Positions 16,285-24,334 are shown, counted from the stretch's first letter. The stretch: 27,654 bases of DNA from Epulopiscium sp. Nele67-Bin004 (GCA_002007315.1 LNZQ01000077.1:1-27654), one strand, 5' to 3'. The notes: a model not told the origin generated them from the sequence alone. Numbers and translations are program-made.

Positions 16285-16306
16285 TTTTGTGAAAGGACGT
16301 GATATA

Positions 16307-16885
16307 ATGAAAAACATAAAAAATCAAGAAGATAATATTTTAAACCTACGCAGGGTCGAAATAATAGACGATATCGTTTATATGTCGCCATCTCCAAGTG
16401 TAAAGCATAACAAAATTATGTTTCGTATAACTGCAGCTTTTGAAACATATCTTAGAAAAAAAACTTGCAGTGTACATCAAGTATGTAATATATACTATAA
16501 CCCTGACAAACCAAAAAACCATGTTATCCCTGATGTAAGTGTTATGTGCGAACCTGAAAAATTTACACCAAATGGCTACAACGGTGTTCCAAGCCTTATC
16601 GTGGAAATTTTATCTACCAATAGAAAAGATGATTTATCAACTAAGTTTAGATTGTACGAAAAAATTGGTGTAAAAGAGTATTGGATAGTAGAACCGTTAA
16701 TTGATACTATAAATCAGTATATTTTAATAAACGGTCAATACGAACTGCTAGAGGCATACCAATATATGCTCCCAGATGAAATTGAAACACTTGATGAAAT
16801 AGAACAAGAGCGATACCAATCTTTTATAAAACCTAGCATATTTACAGATTTTGAAATTGCCCTTGAAGATATTTTTGAAGACTAA
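16307..16885 (+). CDS. Uma2-family (DUF820) PD-(D/E)XK-like protein
   Basis: 192 residues from the ATG preceded by GAAAGGA (16291-16297, 9 nt away); a further in-frame start at 16262 lacks such a site. Family motifs are in order: the opening DDIVYMSPSPSVKHNKI, HVIPDVSVMCEP with the PD pair, GVPSLIVEILSTN with the catalytic-type Glu, and GVKEYWIVEP. Uma2 proteins have the restriction-endonuclease-like fold and are often annotated as endonucleases, but their substrate and role are largely unknown. It stands alone, divergent from the dpaA remnant, and ends at a bidirectional terminator. Its position next to a truncated gene suggests it arrived with a rearrangement. Confidence 0.9.
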   Translation: MKNIKNQEDNILNLRRVEIIDDIVYMSPSPSVKHNKIMFRITAAFETYLRKKTCSVHQVCNIYYNPDKPKNHVIPDVSVMCEPEKFTPNGYNGVPSLIVEILSTNRKDDLSTKFRLYEKIGVKEYWIVEPLIDTINQYILINGQYELLEAYQYMLPDEIETLDEIEQERYQSFIKPSIFTDFEIALEDIFED

Positions 16886-16934
16886 GTAATCAACTTGTAT
16901 ATCCTCTTGAAATATTCTAAAAATAAATAACAAA

Positions 16935-16972
16935 AAGTCCCCTTAACATCGACGTATTAAGAGGGCTTATTT
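16935..16972. terminator. Bidirectional terminator
   Basis: GTCCCCTTAA (16937-16946) pairs with TTAAGAGGGC (16957-16966) with one mismatch. T-rich sequence follows on the plus strand (TTATTTTAT), and TTTTTG on the minus strand. It separates the convergent Uma2 gene and the 53-residue small gene. Confidence 0.75.
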
Positions 16973-16976
16973 TATA

Positions 16977-17138
16977 TTATTCACCTAAAAACTCTATGTA
17001 CTTTTTTAGAAGTTCTTCTTTTTCTTGTTCGTTCAAATTTTCAACTGATGACTTAAACATTTGCCATCTTGCAGTTTGAAAGTTATCTTTAAAGCTTTCG
17101 GTTGTGTCGTCAACAAATTCATGTGTTATGTTATACAT
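16977..17138 (-). CDS. Small acidic hypothetical protein, 53 residues
   Basis: An open frame with GGGGTGAGG ending 2 nt before the ATG. The peptide starts MYNITHEFVDDTTESF, contains ARWQMFKSSVENL, and ends in a predicted amphipathic helix (NEQEKEELLKKYIEFLGE). There is no signal or membrane segment and the family is not recognised. A terminator follows immediately. The ribosome site, terminator and coding-like composition support a real gene. Confidence 0.6.
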   Translation of the reverse strand: MYNITHEFVDDTTESFKDNFQTARWQMFKSSVENLNEQEKEELLKKYIEFLGE

Positions 17139-17188
17139 AGCCTCACCCCCACACAAACTTATGAGGGCACACGTTTGTCCTATTACAC

Positions 17189-17220
17189 AAAAAAATAAAA
17201 GTCCCCGTAGGTGGGGACTT
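17189..17220 (-). terminator. Strong terminator downstream of the second Uma2 gene
   Basis: On the minus strand AAGTCCCC (17220-17213), a 6-nt loop and GGGGACTT (17206-17199) form a perfect 8-bp stem, followed by TTATTTTTTTG. It lies 92 nt past the Uma2 stop. Confidence 0.85.
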
Positions 17221-17250
17221 GCTTAGCGTAAGTTGCCTCGGTAGGCGTCA
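17189..17250 (-). ncRNA. Possible small structured RNA or 3'-UTR element
   Basis: On the minus strand, hairpins GCCT-ACCG-AGGC (17246-17235) and CTTA-CGC-TAAG (17232-17222) precede the strong terminator stem. Together they give three closely packed stems in 60 nt with unusual GC content. No Rfam family is recognised. It could equally be the 3' untranslated end of the aminotransferase-Uma2 mRNA. Confidence 0.25.
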
Positions 17251-17311
17251 CTTCTTCAAGTATAGTATTTACATAAATTTCTATTTATATACCATTAAAT
17301 TAACAATTTTT

Positions 17312-17860
17312 TTATAAATATTTTAGTACGTCGTCTTTAAACAAATCTAAAATATCAACGTCCAAATTGATGCAATTAATGTGTATTTTTCTATCTACTT
17401 CAACAGGATTGCCATCGTCGTCAACAAATTCAGCGTCTTCACGAGCAACAACATGTTTGTCTGTATAATATGCCCCGTTTGTTAATAAATTGTTTATCGC
17501 AAATTTTGCCTTGTAATCTATTTCTACAAATTGGTTTACACCAAGTCTAGCATATTTATCTTTTTTTAGCAGTCGTTCTTTTGTCGTGTTGTCGGGTGAC
17601 CACACTTCAACAATTAGCTTTGGCACACCCCCAACTTTTCCGTTTGGCAAACGATTTTCTTTTTTTGTCACCAACAAATCTGGAATATATCTAGTTTTAT
17701 CATCAATCACTAAGTCAACATTATCAGAATATACGATACAATCTGGCGACAAATGACGCTGAATAACGAAACATAAATTTCTCACGATATCGCTATGTTC
17801 CCAACGGGGGCTTGCTTGCATAACAACGTTGCCATCAATTATTTCTTCTCGATTATCCAT
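17312..17860 (-). CDS. Uma2-family (DUF820) PD-(D/E)XK-like protein, coupled to an aminotransferase
   Basis: 182 residues, divergent from the Uma2 protein at 16307. Visible motifs: EIIDGNVVMQASPRWEHSDI near the start, TRYIPDLLVT (PD), GGVPKLIVEVWSPDN (Glu of the nuclease-like core), then KDKYARLGVNQFVEID. Its ATG lies inside the last codons of the aminotransferase gene (8-bp overlap, ATGGATAA) and GAGG is 7 nt or so upstream. It is therefore the third gene of an lrp-aminotransferase-uma2 operon. The role is unknown; the fold suggests a nuclease-like or degenerate nuclease domain. Confidence 0.88.
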   Translation of the reverse strand: MDNREEIIDGNVVMQASPRWEHSDIVRNLCFVIQRHLSPDCIVYSDNVDLVIDDKTRYIPDLLVTKKENRLPNGKVGGVPKLIVEVWSPDNTTKERLLKKDKYARLGVNQFVEIDYKAKFAINNLLTNGAYYTDKHVVAREDAEFVDDDGNPVEVDRKIHINCINLDVDILDLFKDDVLKYL

Positions 17861-19025
17861 TTATATGCCTCGACACAAAACGTTCTATTCGCACCAACGC
17901 CTCTTTAAGTTCATCAACAGAATACGCATACGAACAGCGGATATGCCCTTCGCCAGACGCTCCAAACGCCGTCCCAGGGACAACTGCAACTCTTTCTTCC
18001 TCAAGAAGTTTTTCGCAAAACTCTATACTTGTCATTCCCGTTTCTTTTATAGATGGAAAAACGTAAAACGCCCCTTTTGGCTCAAAGCAAGACAGCCCCA
18101 TTTTTCTAAAGCCTTCTATCATAAGCTTTCTGCGTCCGTCATACGCTTTTCGCATCTCTCTAATGTCGCTATCGCCATTTTTCATAGCCGAAATAGCTCC
18201 ATACTGGCTCGTAGTCGGTGCACACATAAGCACATATTGGTGCATTTTAGTCATCGCATCAATAACAGGTGCTGGTCCTAGTGCATATCCAAGTCGCCAC
18301 CCCGTCATTGCATACGCCTTAGAAAACCCGCTAAGTATAACAGTACGCTCATACATTCCGTCCAAATTTGCGATAGACACGTGATTTACGCCATAAGTTA
18401 ACTCTGCATAAATTTCATCAGACAACACAATCAAGTCATGTTTTATAACAACTTTTGCAATCTCCTCAAGCTCATGACGCTCCATAATAGCACCTGTCGG
18501 GTTATTTGGATACGGCAAGATGAGTATTTTAGACTTTGGCGTAATTGCGTCCTCAAGCTGTTTTGCAGTCAATTTAAAGTCGTTGTCTGCGTTTGTTGAA
18601 ATCGTCACAGGCACGCCCCCTGCAAACGTCGTACACGGCATATACGCCACAAACGATGGTTCAGGTATAAGCACTTCTTCTCCCCCGTCAAGCAGCGTCC
18701 TAAGCGACACATCTATCCCCTCACTTCCACCAACAGTAACAAGTGTTTGCGTCTGCGGGCAATATTCAAGCTCAAAGCGGCGTTTCATGTATTTGCAAAT
18801 TTCTTCTCTAAGCGTAAGCAGTCCAGAATTTGCCGAATACACCGTTTTGCCCTGCTCAAGCGAATAAATCGCCTCCTCACGAATATGCCAAGGCGTGTCA
18901 AAATCTGGCTCTCCAACCCCAAGAGAAATTGCGTCACCCATTTCATTAACAACATCAAAAAACTTTCTTATCCCAGACGGTGGCATCTCGCTTACACGTT
19001 TAGCTATTTTGTTTTCTATACTCAT
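17853..19025 (-). CDS. PLP-dependent aminotransferase, class I/II
   Basis: 390 residues, the usual length. Fold-type I signatures: SLGVGEPDFDTP near 34-44, YPNNPTG (172-178, with Asn175 toward the cofactor), SDEIYAELTY (Asp203, Tyr206), and SGFSKAYAMTGWRLGY (232-247) with Lys236 as the Schiff-base lysine. It resembles aspartate/aromatic and PatA-type enzymes, which transfer amino groups between amino acids and 2-oxoacids. The precise substrate cannot be read. The ATG overlaps the stop of an Lrp/AsnC gene as ATGA, so an Lrp-type regulator may control it in response to an amino acid. The 3' end overlaps the Uma2 gene. Confidence 0.94.
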   Translation of the reverse strand: MSIENKIAKRVSEMPPSGIRKFFDVVNEMGDAISLGVGEPDFDTPWHIREEAIYSLEQGKTVYSANSGLLTLREEICKYMKRRFELEYCPQTQTLVTVGGSEGIDVSLRTLLDGGEEVLIPEPSFVAYMPCTTFAGGVPVTISTNADNDFKLTAKQLEDAITPKSKILILPYPNNPTGAIMERHELEEIAKVVIKHDLIVLSDEIYAELTYGVNHVSIANLDGMYERTVILSGFSKAYAMTGWRLGYALGPAPVIDAMTKMHQYVLMCAPTTSQYGAISAMKNGDSDIREMRKAYDGRRKLMIEGFRKMGLSCFEPKGAFYVFPSIKETGMTSIEFCEKLLEEERVAVVPGTAFGASGEGHIRCSYAYSVDELKEALVRIERFVSRHING

Positions 19026-19507
19026 GGAGAAATTACCATCCTTTCATCTTTTTTAGGTTCTTCAAAAATTACACCATGGTCTTTGTATTTTTTCAAAACA
19101 AAATGCGTTGCAGTTCCCATAACAGTATCAAGCGTCGCAAGTTTTTGTCCAACAAACATAGCAACGTCTTTCATAGTTCGCCCCTCAACGATTACAGTCA
19201 GGTCAAACCCTCCAGACATCAAATACACTGATTGCACTTCTTTAAACATATATATGCGTCTAGCGATTTTGTCAAAGCCCTCACCACGTTGAGGTGTAAC
19301 TTTAAGCTCGATTAGTGCCGTAACAATTTCTTTTTCCTCAACTTTATCCCAATTTATAAGCGTTTTGTATCCGCACACAATTTGCTCTTTTTCAAGCTCG
19401 GCTATCGTTGCCTTAACTTCGTCGATAGATGCACCTATCATAACCGATATATCTTCAGCTGTATAATGACTGCTTTCTTCAAGCAATTCCAAAATTCTAT
19501 TTCTCAT
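19022..19507 (-). CDS. Lrp/AsnC-family transcriptional regulator
   Basis: 161 residues. The N-terminal winged helix-turn-helix is at about 1-55 (YTAEDISVMIGASIDEVKATIAELEKEQIV). The C-terminal RAM/AsnC ligand-binding domain is at about 65-140 (ELKVTPQRGEGFDKIARRI, VQSVYLMSGGFDLTVIVEG). Lrp-type regulators sense amino acids and usually control neighbouring metabolic genes and themselves. It is the first gene of an operon with the aminotransferase (4-bp overlap) and Uma2. AGGAGGG lies 8 nt before the ATG. Confidence 0.93.
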   Translation of the reverse strand: MRNRILELLEESSHYTAEDISVMIGASIDEVKATIAELEKEQIVCGYKTLINWDKVEEKEIVTALIELKVTPQRGEGFDKIARRIYMFKEVQSVYLMSGGFDLTVIVEGRTMKDVAMFVGQKLATLDTVMGTATHFVLKKYKDHGVIFEEPKKDERMVISP

Positions 19508-19540
19508 TTTTTTGCCCTCCTAAAAATGTAACATCTCTAT

Positions 19541-19549
19541 ATTATAGCA
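19541..19549 (-). promoter_or_regulatory. Extended -10 promoter of the lrp operon
   Basis: The minus strand reads TGC-TATAAT with its 3' end 33 nt before the lrp ATG. The -35 region is weak. Confidence 0.55.
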
Positions 19550-19645
19550 CAAGCTTTCATATTTATAATAGTGTTTGCATAAAATATATTGATTAATATG
19601 GCTTTTTGTGAGAGAATATGTTATCAGAATTGAGGAGGGACAGAA

Positions 19646-20494
19646 TTGGATTTTTTATTTTTATTTAAAGCCGCCATACTTGGAGTTATAGAGGGGCTAA
19701 CGGAGTTTTTGCCTGTTTCATCGACAGGTCATTTAGTTGTGTTTTCAAATTTAATTGATTTTTACCGACATTCGGACAAGGCATTTGTTGATATGTTCAA
19801 CATGGTTATTCAACTTGGAGCGATACTTGCCGTTGTCGTTTTGTACCGCAAGAAAATCATTGATACAATCGTGCATTTGTTGCCATCGCCAGACACGCCA
19901 CTAACAAAAAGTGGTCTATATTTTTGGGGTATGATAGTAATTTCTTGCATACCAGCAGCTGCAATCGGGTTGCCGTTTGATGATTTAGTTCAAGAGTTGT
20001 TTTTCAATCCGCTAACAGTGTCATGTGCATTGTTTTTCGGGGGAATTTGGATGATAGTTTCCGAAAACAAACTACGTTCAAACAAAACTACATCGCTTTC
20101 TGAAGTCGTTATAACACCAAAGCAAGCATTTATCATCGGCTGTTTTCAAGTGTTGTCGATTATCCCAGGGGTGTCACGTTCGGCATCAACTATAATCGGC
20201 GGATGGAACGTTGGACTAACGACAGTTGCAGCTGCTGAATATTCATTTTTCTTAGCGATACCAGTTATGTTTGGTCAAGCTATCATCAAAATGTTTAAGG
20301 CACACGCTGCACTTACAACAAACGAATGGTGGGCACTTGGCACTGGGTTTTTCGTATCGTTTATAGTTGCATTAGTCGTTATAGGTTCGTTCCTAGAGTT
20401 TTTGAAGAAAAAGCCAATGCGATATTTTGCAATATATAGAATGGTTTTCGCATTTGTAATTTTAGTATACGGATTATACTTCCCATTTTATTAA
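19646..20494 (+). CDS. uppP: Undecaprenyl-diphosphatase UppP/BacA
   Basis: 282 residues and about eight membrane helices. It contains the two catalytic motifs of the family: EGLTEFLPVSSTGHL at 16-30 (acidic pair Glu16 and Glu20, then SSTGH) and PGVSRSAST at 174-182 with Arg178. It dephosphorylates undecaprenyl diphosphate to recycle the lipid carrier for peptidoglycan synthesis, and gives bacitracin tolerance when abundant. The start is TTG, chosen because GAGGAGGGA (19632-19640) lies just upstream and the family N-terminus begins there. It is transcribed divergently from the lrp operon and ends at a strong shared terminator. Confidence 0.96.
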   Translation: MDFLFLFKAAILGVIEGLTEFLPVSSTGHLVVFSNLIDFYRHSDKAFVDMFNMVIQLGAILAVVVLYRKKIIDTIVHLLPSPDTPLTKSGLYFWGMIVISCIPAAAIGLPFDDLVQELFFNPLTVSCALFFGGIWMIVSENKLRSNKTTSLSEVVITPKQAFIIGCFQVLSIIPGVSRSASTIIGGWNVGLTTVAAAEYSFFLAIPVMFGQAIIKMFKAHAALTTNEWWALGTGFFVSFIVALVVIGSFLEFLKKKPMRYFAIYRMVFAFVILVYGLYFPFY

Positions 20495-20499
20495 ACAGC

Positions 20500-20537
20500 A
20501 AAAAGACTGTAAACATTTCGTCTACAGTCTTTTTTTT
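20500..20537. terminator. Bidirectional terminator between uppP and the chemoreceptor gene
   Basis: AAAAAGACTGTA (20500-20511) pairs with TACAGTCTTTTT (20523-20534), with T-runs on both strands. Confidence 0.88.
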
Positions 20538-22509
20538 ATACTCTAAATTTATCAAGTTGTGCTTTTAAGCTTACAAGTTGTGCGTCAAGCTCTTTGCTTA
20601 TCGCAACATTTTCTTCTGATATACCTGTATTTTTAGATATTTCAGACTCAAGTTGCTCAACATTTTTAATAATTCTGTTTAGTGCGTCTTTTTGCGAAAT
20701 TGCATCTTCCGATAATTGCTGTGACATACTAAGCGTTTCAGAACTTGCGTCTGCAATTGAATCAAGTGCAACAACTGTTCTGTCAACCATAGTTTCCCCT
20801 TGCGTTAAGCTTGATATATTGCTATTAATCATTTCGTAAATATCTTGAACGATTTCTGACGTTTTGTGAGAAAGCTCTCGCACTTCACCCGCAACGATAG
20901 CAAATCCTTTACCCGCTTCGCCTGCTCGTGCCGCCTCAATTGATGCGTTAAGTGCAAGCAAGTTTGTTTGCTCTGCGATATCATCAATTAATTTGATAAC
21001 TTCCGACATACTTTTCGTTGACGTACTAATTAGTCGCATAGCCTCAGACAAGTTCGCACCAATTTCTTTTCCGTCTTCCGCTTTTGTAGCCATACCTTTT
21101 GTAATTTCATAGCTTTTATCAATTTCACCGATAATTCCAATTACATCTTTAGTAACTTGTACTGTTTCCTCTTTAAAGGAAGCAATTAATGCAGTTTGCT
21201 CAACTGTTGCCGAAGCCAAGTTTTGTGCAGATGTTGCAATATGGCTACCCGCTGAACTAACTTCATTTGTTGAATTTTGCGTGTTAGCAATAAGTCCAGC
21301 CAAGTTGTTAGAAATGTTTACTAATGAAGTGTTGATTTTTCCAAAGTCACCTATATAATTTTGCGTAGGCTGTTTCGTAAAATCTCCATTTGCAAACGAA
21401 TCCAAAATATCATCAATTTCATTTATATACGAAGTAATCGTTTTTTGCACGACGTCAAGTGACGACACCAAATCTTCAACTTCTTGGTTTGGTCTTCTAA
21501 TCTGGTCAACAGAAACATGCAAGTTTCCGCCTTTCATCTCATCAAGCGTATGAACAACGTCTTGAAGTGGTGAAATGTATCTAGCAACGATAATTCTAAC
21601 TAAAAATACTAGCGAAATTAACGCCCCAGCCATCAACAGACCGCTATACATAATTTCTTCCATAATGTTATCAAACACATATTTCGCTGGATAACAAGAA
21701 ACTACTTTAAATGGTGTACGTGGCACAGCTTGCACAGTTGTGTAGTACGCTGCATTTCCATCGTGAAGTCTAATCATTTCACCCTCAGCTAAATTTAACA
21801 CTTGTGTAAAACTACTGTCGATTGCAGAAACATTTTGACTACCACCGATTATCGGCATAAGTTCTGCGTTTGTGTGGGCGATTATATCCCCATCATCATT
21901 AATTAAAAATACGTATGAACCATCTTCTGTTGAAATGTCTAGCATCATTTCACGCAAATCCTCTAAGTAAATATCTATCCCTAGCACTCCGATAACGTGA
22001 TTTGCAGAAGACATCATTCTTTTTGATACAGATATAATTTTGTTACCTGTAAGTAAGTCTATATATGGATTTGAAATGTATGCCTCATCAGTGTTTATTG
22101 CTCCAGCATACCATTCACGTTGTGTTATGTCACTACCTGCTGGCAAGTCCCAACTTGTCGAATGTACAAAATTATCATTTGCACTAGCAAAAAACATCGA
22201 GTCAATAGTGTCACGGTTGCTTGCTTGCATTTCTAAATAACTTTGTAACAATTCGTAACTAATTGAACGTCGTTCAAGCCCAGTGCTAAATTGCATAACT
22301 AACGCCTCAATAAGAGTTATTTTTTCAGTCATACCTGTATTTATCGCATTAACGGCAATTTGTGAATTACTTTTTGACGTAAATTCTGCACTATCAATTT
22401 CATCAAAAGTAATTGTTATTGCTCTAATGGCACTACTAACGAGAAGAACTATAACTAAAATAACACTAAAAGCAATTCTCATTTGCATACCTAAAGTTCT
22501 CTTGTTCAT
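20536..22509 (-). CDS. Methyl-accepting chemotaxis protein with dCache sensor
   Basis: 657 residues. TM1 is at about 11-30, a dCache-type extracytoplasmic domain at 35-280, TM2 at 286-309, HAMP at about 306-360 with a second HAMP-like stretch to 410, and the signalling coiled coil at 420-657 with its hairpin tip at 511-550 ([30 protein letters not shown]). It passes ligand occupancy to CheA/CheW to control flagellar rotation. The sensor has R131-E-W133-Y134 and Asp179, resembling the amino-acid-binding dCache motif. The expected Tyr five residues before the Arg is Ser here, so the ligand is uncertain. There is no CheR-binding pentapeptide at the C-terminus. It is transcribed alone from a SigA-like promoter. 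Confidence 0.96.
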   Translation of the reverse strand: MNKRTLGMQMRIAFSVILVIVLLVSSAIRAITITFDEIDSAEFTSKSNSQIAVNAINTGMTEKITLIEALVMQFSTGLERRSISYELLQSYLEMQASNRDTIDSMFFASANDNFVHSTSWDLPAGSDITQREWYAGAINTDEAYISNPYIDLLTGNKIISVSKRMMSSANHVIGVLGIDIYLEDLREMMLDISTEDGSYVFLINDDGDIIAHTNAELMPIIGGSQNVSAIDSSFTQVLNLAEGEMIRLHDGNAAYYTTVQAVPRTPFKVVSCYPAKYVFDNIMEEIMYSGLLMAGALISLVFLVRIIVARYISPLQDVVHTLDEMKGGNLHVSVDQIRRPNQEVEDLVSSLDVVQKTITSYINEIDDILDSFANGDFTKQPTQNYIGDFGKINTSLVNISNNLAGLIANTQNSTNEVSSAGSHIATSAQNLASATVEQTALIASFKEETVQVTKDVIGIIGEIDKSYEITKGMATKAEDGKEIGANLSEAMRLISTSTKSMSEVIKLIDDIAEQTNLLALNASIEAARAGEAGKGFAIVAGEVRELSHKTSEIVQDIYEMINSNISSLTQGETMVDRTVVALDSIADASSETLSMSQQLSEDAISQKDALNRIIKNVEQLESEISKNTGISEENVAISKELDAQLVSLKAQLDKFRV

Positions 22510-22545
22510 GTCATCCCCTCTTTTATTAAATTTTGTTACCTATCT

Positions 22546-22574
22546 ATTATATATTATTACACGATTATTTTCAA
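22546..22574 (-). promoter_or_regulatory. SigA promoter of the chemoreceptor gene
   Basis: On the minus strand TTGAAA (22574-22569), a 17-nt spacer and TATAAT (22551-22546) lie 36 nt before the ATG. Many chemoreceptor genes use SigD; this one appears to be constitutive. Confidence 0.75.
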
Positions 22575-22578
22575 CAAT

Positions 22579-22620
22579 AAAAAGACGACTATACCTACCA
22601 AATTATAGATATTGGTCGCC
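22579..22620 (-). terminator. Terminator of the TRASH-like membrane protein gene
   Basis: Minus-strand GGCGAC (22620-22615) pairs with GTCGTC (22589-22584), with an inner CCAAT/ATTTGG helix, followed by five T (22583-22579). Confidence 0.65.
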
Positions 22621-22630
22621 TTGTGGGATT

Positions 22631-22957
22631 TTATTCCATCGTGCTTACAAATTCTTCTTGACAATCCCACGAACAAAAGTGATGTTCTTGCTCATTTTTG
22701 ATTAGTCGATATGAATTATTTTTTTCTATATGTTTACCACACCCGCATTTAACAAGTGGTTCTACTTTAATTGTTTTTGGAGGTTCTTCCCCCTCCTCTA
22801 TAATTTTTAGCTCACCATTTACAATTGCAATACCTTTAACGTTAGGATTGTCTTGATTGTCTTTTATGAGCTTTCGTATTTTTAAAACGTTAGCTATCAT
22901 ATTTATAAATCCGATAATAAACATTACCATTAAAAACTGGAGAAAAAGTGTGCCCAT
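22631..22957 (-). CDS. Membrane-anchored protein with TRASH/zinc-ribbon-like C-terminus
   Basis: 108 residues. A membrane helix lies at about 4-24, with a polar middle and a C-terminal metal-site-like module: CGCGKHIEKNNSYRLI followed by HHFCSWDCQEEF, that is C-x-C about 22 residues before C-x3-C. This spacing fits TRASH/YHS-type metal-binding domains. The family itself is not recognised. AAAGGAG lies 9 nt before the ATG. It follows the YesL-type gene by 25 nt on the same strand, so they probably form an operon. A metal-sensing or metal-handling role at the membrane is inference. Confidence 0.65.
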   Translation of the reverse strand: MGTLFLQFLMVMFIIGFINMIANVLKIRKLIKDNQDNPNVKGIAIVNGELKIIEEGEEPPKTIKVEPLVKCGCGKHIEKNNSYRLIKNEQEHHFCSWDCQEEFVSTME

Positions 22958-22982
22958 TTATGTCAGCTCCTTTACGATACTA

Positions 22983-23675
22983 TTAAATATATTTCAAAAA
23001 GTCTTTGTCCTCTGTCGGTGCAACTTCTTTTTGTTCTAATTCTTCATATATTTCAACTTCTGGTTCATCTTCTTGAACGTTTGGCATATTTTTGTTAAAT
23101 ACACGAAGTATAAAAAATGTTTGCATCGCTACGGCAAGTGCAGGGCTCATAATAAATATAATTGGCATAAGTAGTGCAAAAAATACAACTGTTGCAAATA
23201 TAATTAATAACATTATGCTAGTTAATATATGCTTATTAGCTAACAAAAATGCTGTTACAAATGTACTTTTTATACTCATATAATATCTTGATAAAAGTGC
23301 AAAAACATAAATACTTACTATTGAAACTTCAAATACAAAAAATATTGATAATCCTGCAAACATTATGCCCCAAACATCAAATCCCATCGGTCGCATAATA
23401 GTGTAGAGAAATGCACTTGTCCATAACACAAGTAACAAAATTGTAATAGGTATAGACTGTTTAAAATTATTTTTGTAACTTTTTATAAAGTCTTTTGTAA
23501 TATACACATCTTCATTGCGCATTTTTTTTCCATAAACGTAAAATAACGCTGCAGTTGAGTTTCCGATAGTTATAATCGGCAAACACCCAATAAGCCAATA
23601 CAGCGTTAATATCATTAAGTCGGCAAGTTCTGTACCAATTTTGAAAAAAGGTCCATTTATCTCAAAAAATTTCAT
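22983..23675 (-). CDS. YesL/DUF624-family membrane protein
   Basis: 230 residues with about five membrane helices. The conserved DUF624 opening is clear (WLIGCLPIITIGNSTAALFYV at about 28-48), followed by F-x(3)-K-x-NFKQS near 63-75. Members are often next to sugar ABC transporters in Firmicutes; no such genes are adjacent here, and the function is unknown. A long acidic tail (about 200-230) is present. AGGAGGAAACGT precedes the ATG. It is the first gene of a probable operon with the TRASH-like protein. Confidence 0.85.
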   Translation of the reverse strand: MKFFEINGPFFKIGTELADLMILTLYWLIGCLPIITIGNSTAALFYVYGKKMRNEDVYITKDFIKSYKNNFKQSIPITILLLVLWTSAFLYTIMRPMGFDVWGIMFAGLSIFFVFEVSIVSIYVFALLSRYYMSIKSTFVTAFLLANKHILTSIMLLIIFATVVFFALLMPIIFIMSPALAVAMQTFFILRVFNKNMPNVQEDEPEVEIYEELEQKEVAPTEDKDFLKYI

Positions 23676-23708
23676 ACGTTTCCTCCTTATTTGAAAGTAT
23701 TATCTCAT

Positions 23709-23717
23709 ATTATACCA
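23709..23717 (-). promoter_or_regulatory. Extended -10 promoter of the YesL-type gene
   Basis: The minus strand reads TGG-TATAAT, 33 nt before the ATG and immediately downstream of the upstream gene's terminator T-run. Confidence 0.6.
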
Positions 23718-23723
23718 TAAAAT

Positions 23724-23754
23724 AAAAAAAAAGATAGACCTAACTATCTATCTT
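23724..23754 (-). terminator. Terminator of the small secreted hypothetical gene
   Basis: Minus-strand AAGATAGA (23754-23747) pairs with TCTATCTT (23738-23731), followed by a T-run. The stop codon of the gene (23750-23748) lies inside the 5' arm. Confidence 0.8.
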
Positions 23755-24242
23755 AATTTATATTTTTGTTCATAGCTCAAAGAAATTTCGATGTCATCAC
23801 CTACAACTGTTGTAGATACATGGTGCGATGTGTAACCGTCGTCACTTTCCATATAACCGCTAATGCTACTCACGTTAAAGTCATCTTCAAACGCTGAAAA
23901 ATCTCTAGTTAAGTCGTAGCACATAATACACTCCACATTTGGTAACTCATGCGAAACATATGCCTTATCGTTTAACACGTGTGACGTCGTGATGTAAGCA
24001 TAATCCCCATCAGTGACAACTGTTTCAAAATTTATATATGACGCTGTTGTCACGCTGTCTTTTACGCCTACCCCCAGTTGTTCAAACGCAATCTCAAATT
24101 TGTTATCACCTTCCACAATATTTATCGTTCCAGTTGTTACAACTTCAACATCAGAAACGCTTGCTAAAGTTCCGTCGCTACTCATCATAAACGCAGAGCC
24201 TCCAACAAGTGCAAGCCCTCCCAAAGTTGCTATTTTATTCAC
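23748..24242 (-). CDS. Small secreted or membrane-anchored hypothetical protein
   Basis: 164 residues from a GTG start preceded by GGGGGGGGAG. A short hydrophobic N-terminus (IATLGGLALVGGSAFMM at 4-20) looks like a signal or anchor. The rest is beta-rich and acidic, with strands such as EVVTTGTINIVEGDNKFEIAFE and SHHVSTTVVGDDIEISLSYE. Two Cys are close together (ECIMCYD). The family is not recognised. It is divergent from the XRE regulator gene, sharing a 151-nt intergenic region, so regulation by that protein is possible. Confidence 0.65.
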   Translation of the reverse strand: MNKIATLGGLALVGGSAFMMSSDGTLASVSDVEVVTTGTINIVEGDNKFEIAFEQLGVGVKDSVTTASYINFETVVTDGDYAYITTSHVLNDKAYVSHELPNVECIMCYDLTRDFSAFEDDFNVSSISGYMESDDGYTSHHVSTTVVGDDIEISLSYEQKYKLR

Positions 24243-24334
24243 AATTATCTCCCCCCCCCTAAACTCTATTAAAGTTATTATACTATATTTTTTCGTTATA
24301 TTATAGTGTCAATTTTTGTAATTTTATTAGTTGT

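Noticed and set aside
16196..16306. Alternative full-length start for dpaA upstream of 16235
   Set aside because: An in-frame stop lies at 16278-16280 and no N-terminal Rossmann domain is encoded on that side.
17221..17260. Known riboswitch (c-di-GMP, T-box, preQ1) in the Uma2 downstream region
   Set aside because: None of the conserved core motifs is present and no gene follows in the right orientation.
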